Shown here piece by piece: positions 14,446-19,592 of a DNA stretch of 19,592 nucleotides (position 1 is its first letter; every line of letters begins with the position of its first letter). The DNA comes from Thiobacillus sp. UBA2186 (GTDB lineage: Bacteria > Pseudomonadota > Gammaproteobacteria > Burkholderiales > Thiobacillaceae). The translations under genes were made by a program, and so were the position numbers. Below the pieces are notes generated by a model that was not told the origin of the DNA, did not search any database, and saw only the letters and a list, made by a program, of their open reading frames with translations. The stretch lies in contig DCVO01000175.1 in NCBI GenBank assembly GCA_002327405.1, positions 1,806 to 21,397 on the forward strand. The letters run 5' to 3'.

Positions 14446-14960
14446 GCGCGATAAATATTGCCGACGTCTCGCGCACGCCGCGCGCGGGGGTGAAGGGGGC
14501 GGGGGCCGCCGCCTGGCTCGCCGCGCTCGGCCTGCCGGTGCCGGATGCACCCAACACCTGGCTCTCGATCGAAGGCGGGCTGATCGCGCGCCTGGGGCTT
14601 GCCGAATTCCTCGTCGAAGGCCCCGCGTCCGCGAAGCTGGCCGCGCCGCCCGCACACGGCGTCTACCCGGTGCTGCGCCAGGACACCGCGCTGGTCGCGG
14701 CAGGCGAACGCCTCGACGAGCTGCTGGCGGAAATCTGCAGCGTCGATTTCCAGGCGCTCGGCCCGGCCGCGCAGCCGGTGGTGCTGACCACCATGGCCGG
14801 TGTCACCGTTGTCGCCATTCCCGCGGAAGAAAGCGGCATGCCAGCTCTGCGCCTGTGGTGCGACAGCACCTGGGGCGCCTGGTTTTGCCAAACGCTGGCC
14901 GAGGTCGCCGGCGAACTTATCCAACCCATCCCAACAAATCATCAGGGGGCCACATCATGA
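14442..14960 (+). CDS. mgdD: N-methylglutamate dehydrogenase subunit D (sarcosine oxidase gamma-like)
   Basis: A 172-residue protein at the place and of the size of SoxG, the gamma subunit of heterotetrameric sarcosine oxidase. That family folds like a shortened GcvT and contacts the alpha subunit. Sequence motifs are weak, as usual for this fast-evolving family; LSIEGGLIARLGLAEFLVEGP and the C-terminal WCDSTWGAWFCQTLAEVAGEL are the recognisable parts. Assignment therefore leans on context. It overlaps mgdC at the start and gmaS at the end, both as ATGA, implying translational coupling through three consecutive genes. An AGGAGG Shine-Dalgarno lies inside the end of mgdC. Confidence 0.82.
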   Translation: MSAINIADVSRTPRAGVKGAGAAAWLAALGLPVPDAPNTWLSIEGGLIARLGLAEFLVEGPASAKLAAPPAHGVYPVLRQDTALVAAGERLDELLAEICSVDFQALGPAAQPVVLTTMAGVTVVAIPAEESGMPALRLWCDSTWGAWFCQTLAEVAGELIQPIPTNHQGATS

Positions 14961-16285
14961 ATCTCGCAGAAGCCAGGAAGTTTCTCGCCAGGCACCAGGT
15001 CAGGTCGGTGCTGGCGCAGTTCGTCGACATCCACGGCACCGCCAAGGCCAAGGCCGTGCCGGCCGCGCACTTCGAGGACATCCTCACCAGCGGCGCGGGC
15101 TTTGCCGGCTTCGCGGTGTGGGGGCTGGGCATCGAGCCGCACGGCCCCGACTACATGGCGGTGGGCGACCTTTCCACGCTGTCGCTGGTGCCTTGGCAGC
15201 CGGGCTATGCGCGCATCGTGTGCGACGGCCATGTGCACGGCAAGCCCTGGGATTTTGATGCGCGCGTGACGCTGAAAAAACAGATCGCGCACCTGGAAAA
15301 AATGGGCATGCGCTTCATGACCGGGTTGGAGCCCGAGTTCTCGCTCTTGAAGCGCGGCGTCACAGGCAGGATCGAGCCGTGCGAGGACAGCGACACGCTG
15401 GCCAAGCCCTGCTACGACTACAAGGGGCTGTCGCGCTCGCGCGCCTTCCTCGACAGGCTGGTGGAGAGCCTCACCGCGGTCGGCATCGACGTCTACCAGG
15501 TCGATCACGAGGACGCCAATGGCCAGTTCGAGATCAACTACACCTACGCCGATTGCCTCACGTCCTGCGACCACTACGTGTTCTTCAAGATGGCGGCCGC
15601 CGAGATCGCCAGCGAAATGGGCCTCATCTGCTCCTTCATGCCCAAGCCCTTCGCCAACCGCCCCGGCAACGGCATGCACATGCACATGAGCCTTTCCGAC
15701 GGCAGGAAAAACCTGTTCTACGACAAGAAGGACAAGCGTGGCCTCGATCTCTCGCCCATGGCCTACCATTTCCTCGGCGGCCTCTTGAAGCACGGCCCGG
15801 CGCTGGCGGCCATTTGCGCGCCCACGGTCAATTCCTACAAGCGGCTGGTGGTGGGGCGCTCGCTCACCGGCGCGACCTGGGCGCCGGCCTATATCAGCTA
15901 CGGCGACAACAACCGCTCGTCCATGGTGCGCGTGCCAGGCGGGCGCCTGGAACTGCGCCTGCCCGACGGTGCGTGCAATCCCTATCTCGCCACGGCGTCC
16001 GTGATCGCCGCCGGCATGGACGGCATCGAGCACAAGCTCGACCCGGGCGAGCCGCACAACGTGAACCTCTACGAGCTTTCGGAAGCCGAGCTGAGGAAGC
16101 AGAAGATCGGCATCCTGCCGCAGAACCTGCACGAGGCGCTCTTGGCGCTGGAAAAGGACAAGGTCATCCGCGACGCGCTGGGTCCGGTGGCCGACGAGTT
16201 CCTCAAGCTCAAGCACATGGAATGGGTCGAGTACATGCGCCATGTCTCCGAGTGGGAAGTCGACAGCTATCTGGAATTTTTCTGA
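14957..16285 (+). CDS. gmaS: Gamma-glutamylmethylamide synthetase (type III glutamine synthetase-like)
   Basis: A 442-residue ATP-dependent ligase of the glutamine synthetase superfamily that joins methylamine to the gamma-carboxyl of glutamate. Catalytic elements are present: the metal- and glutamate-binding GLEPEF (~residue 123), the NGMHMHMSL loop (~238-246) and the ATP/phosphate segment NNRSSMVRVPGGRLELRLPDG (~317). The NGMHMHM form resembles GmaS/GlnT rather than the housekeeping enzyme, and the adenylylation tyrosine motif of GlnA is absent. The start at 14957 overlaps the mgdD stop and follows CAGGGGG; an in-frame upstream ATG at 14855 lies inside mgdD and is rejected. Position between mgdABCD and mgsABC supports GmaS over a general amine-glutamate ligase. 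Confidence 0.88.
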   Translation: MNLAEARKFLARHQVRSVLAQFVDIHGTAKAKAVPAAHFEDILTSGAGFAGFAVWGLGIEPHGPDYMAVGDLSTLSLVPWQPGYARIVCDGHVHGKPWDFDARVTLKKQIAHLEKMGMRFMTGLEPEFSLLKRGVTGRIEPCEDSDTLAKPCYDYKGLSRSRAFLDRLVESLTAVGIDVYQVDHEDANGQFEINYTYADCLTSCDHYVFFKMAAAEIASEMGLICSFMPKPFANRPGNGMHMHMSLSDGRKNLFYDKKDKRGLDLSPMAYHFLGGLLKHGPALAAICAPTVNSYKRLVVGRSLTGATWAPAYISYGDNNRSSMVRVPGGRLELRLPDGACNPYLATASVIAAGMDGIEHKLDPGEPHNVNLYELSEAELRKQKIGILPQNLHEALLALEKDKVIRDALGPVADEFLKLKHMEWVEYMRHVSEWEVDSYLEFF

Positions 16286-16297
16286 AAGGACTTTGCC

Positions 16298-17206
16298 ATG
16301 TGTGGAATCGTCGGACTGCTGGTGAAAAAGCCGGCACTGAGACCGAAGCTCGGCGAACTGATGGTGCCGATGCTGATCGGCATGACCGAGCGCGGCCCCG
16401 ATTCGGCCGGGCTTGCCGTGTTCACCGGGCCCTTGGCCGAGAACGAACGCAAGATCAGCCTGTACTCGGGCCTCACCGAGGAGGGTGCGGACTTCAACTG
16501 GCCCGGCCTCGGTCATGAACTGAAGGAACATCTGGGCATCGAGACGAAAATCGCCGCGCAGGGCAATCACGCCATCCTCACCGTGAGTATTGCGCCGGAG
16601 CCGGTCAAGCGCTGGATCAGGGAGCATTACCCCAGGCTGCACATCCTCTCCACCGGCCGTGCCATCGATCTTTACAAGGACATCGGCACCCCGGCCGAGG
16701 TGGCCGCGCGCTACGGCTTTTCCAATCTTTCCGGCAGCCATCTCGTCGGCCACACGCGCATGGCCACCGAATCGGCGGTGACGCCCGATCGCGCCCATCC
16801 GTTCACTGCCGGCGAGGATTTCTGCCTGGTGCACAACGGCTCGCTGTCCAACCCTTACGGCGTGCGTCGCATGCTGGAGCCGCACGGCATCCGCTTCGAG
16901 ACCGACAACGACACCGAAGCCGCCTGCCGCTTCCTGGAATGGCGGCTGCGCGAGGGCGACGATCTGGAAACCGCGCTGCAGAAAGGATTCGAGGAACTCG
17001 ACGGCTTCTACACCTTCCTCATGGGCACGCCGGACAAGCTGGCGCTGATCCGCGACCCTTTCGCCTGCAAGCCGGCGGTGGTGGCGGAGACCGACGACTA
17101 CGTCGCCATCGCTTCCGAGTTCCGGTCGCTGGCGCATCTGCCCGACATCAGACATGCCACTGTGTTCGAACCCGCCCCCGAGGAGATGTACGTATGGAAA
17201 GCGTGA
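16298..17206 (+). CDS. mgsA: N-methylglutamate synthase subunit A (class II glutamine amidotransferase, GlxB-like)
   Basis: A 302-residue Ntn-type amidotransferase subunit. The catalytic cysteine is Cys2 (MCGIVGLL), exposed after removal of Met1. The expected class II elements follow: the ERGPDSAGLAVF loop, HTRMATES (~residue 151), the oxyanion HNGSLSN (~179) and ETDNDTEAACRFLEW. It corresponds to the N-terminal domain of glutamate synthase encoded as a separate gene. In the N-methylglutamate pathway it would cleave gamma-glutamylmethylamide and pass methylamine to MgsC. It lies 12 bases after gmaS with a GAAAGGA ribosome site, and its 3' end overlaps mgsB by 13 bases. Confidence 0.9.
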   Translation: MCGIVGLLVKKPALRPKLGELMVPMLIGMTERGPDSAGLAVFTGPLAENERKISLYSGLTEEGADFNWPGLGHELKEHLGIETKIAAQGNHAILTVSIAPEPVKRWIREHYPRLHILSTGRAIDLYKDIGTPAEVAARYGFSNLSGSHLVGHTRMATESAVTPDRAHPFTAGEDFCLVHNGSLSNPYGVRRMLEPHGIRFETDNDTEAACRFLEWRLREGDDLETALQKGFEELDGFYTFLMGTPDKLALIRDPFACKPAVVAETDDYVAIASEFRSLAHLPDIRHATVFEPAPEEMYVWKA

Positions 17207-17901
17207 GTTTCGATCTGGCCACGACGCCCGTGCGCGAACTGAACCGGTTCCTGCACCGCGAAGCCGGGAACGGGAGAGTGGGCAAGGTCGCCGTGCTCAA
17301 CCCCGACGGCGCGCACAACATCGCGGCCGGCCTCGACTGCCCGGTCGAAGTCGAGATCCACGGTCACGCCGGCTACTACGCCGCCGGCATGAACAAGACC
17401 GCCACGGTCACCATCTTCGGCAGCGCCGGCACCGGGGTGGCCGAGAACATGATGTCGGGGCGCGTGCACGTCAAGGGTTTCGCTTCCAACGGCGCCGGCG
17501 CTTCCATGCACGGCGGACTGCTGGTGATCGACGGCGACGCCGGCCTGCGCTGCGGCATCTCCCTGAAAGGCGGCGACATCGTGGTGGGCGGTTCGGTCGG
17601 CAGCTTCTCCGCCTTCATGGCCCAGGCCGGGCGCATGGTGATCTGCGGCGACGCCGGCGATGCCCTGGGCGATTCGCTGTACGAGGCCGTGCTGTACGTC
17701 AAGGGCAGCATCAAGTCGCTTGGCGCCGATGCGCGGATCGAGCCCATGAGCGAGGCCGATCATGCGACCGTCGAGGCACTGCTCGACGCCGCCGGCATGA
17801 GCCACGATGCCGGCATTCAACACGACCCCAGGGACTTCAAGCGCGTGGCCTCGGCCCGCAGCCTTTATCACTGGAACGCCGACGCGAATCAGGAGTATTG
17901 A
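17194..17901 (+). CDS. mgsB: N-methylglutamate synthase subunit B (GltB C-terminal GXGXG domain, GlxC-like)
   Basis: A 235-residue protein built almost entirely of the right-handed beta-helix GXGXG domain found at the C terminus of the glutamate synthase large subunit. Repeated glycine-rich turns (AGTGVAENMMSGRVHVKG, GDAGLRCGISLKGGDIVVGG, ICGDAGDALGDSLYEA) span residues ~60-175. In glutamate synthase this domain is structural and supports the channel between the amidotransferase and FMN domains. The start at 17194 is set by AGGAG at 17181-17185, eight bases upstream, and overlaps the last four codons and stop of mgsA in another frame. A longer in-frame extension upstream overlaps mgsA heavily and is not credible. 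Confidence 0.9.
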   Translation: MESVSFDLATTPVRELNRFLHREAGNGRVGKVAVLNPDGAHNIAAGLDCPVEVEIHGHAGYYAAGMNKTATVTIFGSAGTGVAENMMSGRVHVKGFASNGAGASMHGGLLVIDGDAGLRCGISLKGGDIVVGGSVGSFSAFMAQAGRMVICGDAGDALGDSLYEAVLYVKGSIKSLGADARIEPMSEADHATVEALLDAAGMSHDAGIQHDPRDFKRVASARSLYHWNADANQEY

Positions 17902-17902
17902 C

Positions 17903-19258
17903 ATGACGAGCCACGACAAAACCCTCTCCCGCGAGGAATCCTTCGGCTACGACCGCAAGACCATCGATTACATCCGCAACGCCGCGGCCCACGGCCTCTA
18001 TGAAATCCGCGGCATGGGGGCCAAGCGCAAGCTGCCCAACTTCGACGATCTCGTCTTCCTCGGCGCCTCGCTGTCGCGCTACCCGCTCGAAGGCTACCGC
18101 GAGAAATGCTCGACCAAAACCGTGCTCGGCACCCGCTTCGCCAAAAAGCCGATCGAACTGGAAATTCCGATCACCGTCGCCGGCATGAGCTTCGGCTCGC
18201 TCTCGGCCAACGTCAAGGAAGCGCTGGGGCGTGCTGCGAGCGAGGTCGGCACCTCGACCACCACCGGCGACGGCGGCATGACGCAGGAGGAAAGACTGTC
18301 CTCGAAGACCCTGGTCTACCAGTGCCTGCCCTCGCGCTACGGCTTCAATCCCGACGACGTGCGCCGCGCCGATGCCATCGAAGTGGTGATCGGCCAGGGC
18401 GCCAAGCCGGGCGGCGGCGGCATGCTGCTCGGGCAGAAGGTGTCGGCGCGCGTGGCCGCCATGCGCACCCTGCCGGAAGGCATCGACCAGCGCTCGGCCA
18501 GCCGCCATCCCGACTGGACCGGGCCGGACGATCTGGCCATCAAAATCCAGGAACTGCGCGAGATCACCGACTGGGAAAAGCCGATCTACGTCAAGGTCGG
18601 CGCCACCCGCACCTTCAACGACGTCAAGCTGGCGGTGCACTCGGGCGCCGATGTCGTCGTGGTCGACGGCATGCAGGGCGGCACCGCCGCCACCCAGACC
18701 TGCTTCATCGAGCACGTCGGCATCCCCACCCTGGCGGCGGTGCGCCAGGCGGTCGACGCGCTGGAAGACCTCGACATGAAGGGCAAGGTGCAGCTCATCG
18801 TCTCCGGCGGCATCCGCACGGGCCCCGACGTCGCCAAGGCCCTGGCCATGGGCGCGGATGCAGTGTCGATCGGGCAGGGGGTGCTGATCGCCCTGGGCTG
18901 CAACCACGACAGCTATTTCCAGAATGGCGCGCACCACGATGCCACGGCAGACTATGCGGCAATCGGCACGGCTCCCGGCTATTGCCACCACTGCCACACC
19001 GGCAGGTGCCCGGTCGGCATCACCACCCAGGATGCCGTGCTGGAGCAGCGCCTCGCCCCCGAAGTCGGCGCGCGCCACCTGAAAAATTATTTGAAAACGC
19101 TCAACATGGAACTCGCCACCATTGCGCGCGCCTGCGGCAAGAAAAACGTGCACCACCTCGAACCCGAGGACCTGGTCGCGCTGACCATCGAGGCGGCAGC
19201 GATGGCGCGGGTGCCGCTTGCCGGCACCAGCTGGATTCCCGGGATGGGCGGGATGTAA
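17903..19258 (+). CDS. mgsC: N-methylglutamate synthase subunit C (FMN-binding glutamate synthase domain, GlxD-like)
   Basis: A 451-residue TIM-barrel enzyme matching the FMN/synthase domain of glutamate synthase. Visible elements are AGMSFGSLSANVKEALGRAA, GQGAKPGGGGMLLGQKV, the barrel segments KVGATRTFNDVKLA and VVVDGMQGGTAATQ, and the phosphate-binding SGGIRTGPDVAKALAMGADAV. Cys361, Cys364 and Cys369 (CHHCHTGRCPVG) fit an iron-sulfur cluster, as in the family. It would add methylamine from MgsA to 2-oxoglutarate and reduce the imine to N-methylglutamate. The start at 17903 follows AGGAG by seven bases and sits one base after the mgsB stop. It is the last gene of the operon; a strong terminator follows 26 bases downstream. 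Confidence 0.92.
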   Translation: MTSHDKTLSREESFGYDRKTIDYIRNAAAHGLYEIRGMGAKRKLPNFDDLVFLGASLSRYPLEGYREKCSTKTVLGTRFAKKPIELEIPITVAGMSFGSLSANVKEALGRAASEVGTSTTTGDGGMTQEERLSSKTLVYQCLPSRYGFNPDDVRRADAIEVVIGQGAKPGGGGMLLGQKVSARVAAMRTLPEGIDQRSASRHPDWTGPDDLAIKIQELREITDWEKPIYVKVGATRTFNDVKLAVHSGADVVVVDGMQGGTAATQTCFIEHVGIPTLAAVRQAVDALEDLDMKGKVQLIVSGGIRTGPDVAKALAMGADAVSIGQGVLIALGCNHDSYFQNGAHHDATADYAAIGTAPGYCHHCHTGRCPVGITTQDAVLEQRLAPEVGARHLKNYLKTLNMELATIARACGKKNVHHLEPEDLVALTIEAAAMARVPLAGTSWIPGMGGM

Positions 19259-19283
19259 GCCAATCGGGCGTGTTTTCCGTGCC

Positions 19284-19319
19284 AAAGCCTTGCCGTTTCA
19301 GTGCGGCAAGGCTTTTATT
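19284..19319 (+). terminator. Rho-independent terminator of the purU-mgs operon
   Basis: AAAGCCTTGCCG (19284-19295) and CGGCAAGGCTTT (19304-19315) form a perfect 12-bp stem with an 8-base loop, ending in TTTTATT. The A-run on the 5' side means it could also terminate in the opposite direction. The rest of 19259-19373 holds only the next gene's probable promoter. Confidence 0.9.
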
Positions 19320-19346
19320 GTCCGGCGTCCGGGTTTTGGTTACGCT
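19318..19346 (+). promoter_or_regulatory. Possible sigma-70 promoter for the P-loop ATPase gene
   Basis: TTGTCC (19318-19323) and TACGCT (19341-19346) are separated by 17 bases, just after the operon terminator and 27 bases before the next ATG. The match is modest (four and three of six), so this is only the best candidate in the gap. Confidence 0.3.
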
Positions 19347-19373
19347 TGAGCCCTGACAAGCACAGACAAAACA

Positions 19374-19592
19374 ATGAAATTCACGCCCCAAACCTTTCGC
19401 GACTGGAAAACCAAGCGCATTACCCTGCTCGGCATGTCGGGCGTGGGCAAGACCCACATCTCCACGCTGCTGAGGGGATACGACTGGTTCCATTATTCCG
19501 GCGACTACCGCATCGGCACGCGCTATCTCGACGAGCCCATCCTCGACATCATCAAGCAGCAGGCCATGCAGGTGCCGTTCCTGCGCGACCTG
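19374..19592 (+). CDS. P-loop ATPase/kinase-like protein, N-terminal 73 residues (runs off the window)
   Basis: An open frame from the ATG at 19374 to the last base, with no stop. It starts MKFTPQTFRDWKTKRITLLG and contains a Walker A motif, GMSGVGKT (residues 20-27), immediately after a hydrophobic beta strand. A DWFHYSGDYRIGTRYLDEPI segment follows. The layout resembles shikimate-kinase- or adenylylsulfate-kinase-like small P-loop proteins and uncharacterised proteobacterial ATPases; the exact family cannot be decided from the fragment. The ribosome site is weak. It lies beyond a strong terminator with its own possible promoter, so it is probably unrelated to the methylamine operon. Confidence 0.8.
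   Translation, partial: MKFTPQTFRDWKTKRITLLGMSGVGKTHISTLLRGYDWFHYSGDYRIGTRYLDEPILDIIKQQAMQVPFLRDL

Noticed and set aside
14855..14956. Upstream ATG giving a 34-residue extension of gmaS
   Set aside because: It lies inside mgdD, has an atypical basic sequence, and the ATG at 14957 has a ribosome site and an ATGA junction.
10103..14960. Classical heterotetrameric sarcosine oxidase (soxBDAG)
   Set aside because: Not excluded on sequence alone, but there is no glyA or glycine betaine catabolic gene alongside. Linkage to gmaS and the glutamate-synthase-like trio points to N-methylglutamate dehydrogenase.
14957..16285. Housekeeping glutamine synthetase
   Set aside because: Motif variants, lack of the adenylylation site and location between mgdABCD and mgsABC fit GmaS better.
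17807..17902. Upstream ATG giving a 32-residue extension of mgsC
   Set aside because: It overlaps the end of mgsB. The ATG at 17903 follows AGGAG at the right distance and matches the family start.

Overview
The window is GC-rich, densely packed proteobacterial DNA. High GC, the urea-amidolyase and N-methylglutamate gene sets, and a sigma-54 promoter suggest a betaproteobacterium, but nothing here fixes the genus. No tRNA, rRNA, CRISPR array, insertion sequence or phage gene was seen. The common theme is scavenging nitrogen from small C-N compounds: guanidine or urea, allophanate or biuret, and methylamine or other N-methyl compounds.

Region 1 (1-2408, + strand) holds the 3' end of a biotin-dependent urea/guanidine carboxylase, overlapped by the complete allophanate hydrolase gene atzF. 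Region 2 (2424-6604, - strand) converges on it. It is a five-gene cassette in which every junction is a 4-base ATGA overlap: membrane fatty-acid-desaturase-like enzyme, EamA/DMT transporter, biuret-hydrolase-like cysteine hydrolase, metallo-beta-lactamase-fold (AHL-lactonase-like) hydrolase, and an unrecognised 281-residue protein. Region 3 (6611-7994, - strand) is a single ABC-type substrate-binding protein gene with unusually readable control: a sigma-54 -24/-12 promoter, NtrC-like sites about 120-160 bases upstream of the predicted start, a leader with a guanidine-I (ykkC) riboswitch and a terminator-like hairpin, and a strong intrinsic terminator after the gene.

Region 4 (8043-9219) carries a two-gene minus-strand unit, an XRE-cupin regulator and a GNAT acetyltransferase. 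It is divergent from Region 5 across a 108-base promoter/operator region. Region 5 (9233-19258, + strand) is a tight nine-gene operon, purU-mgdABCD-gmaS-mgsABC, ending in a 12-bp-stem terminator. It encodes the N-methylglutamate pathway. GmaS makes gamma-glutamylmethylamide from methylamine and glutamate, MgsABC transfers the methylamine group to make N-methylglutamate, and MgdABCD oxidises that back to glutamate, releasing a C1 unit that can enter tetrahydrofolate. PurU can release formate from formyl-tetrahydrofolate. The last 219 bases begin an unrelated P-loop ATPase gene that runs off the end.

The most notable observations are the stacking of nitrogen control (sigma-54/NtrC-like) on guanidine sensing for a solitary binding protein, the uncharacterised five-gene cassette beside allophanate hydrolase, and an MgdB subunit lacking two of the four zinc ligands expected for the SoxD family.
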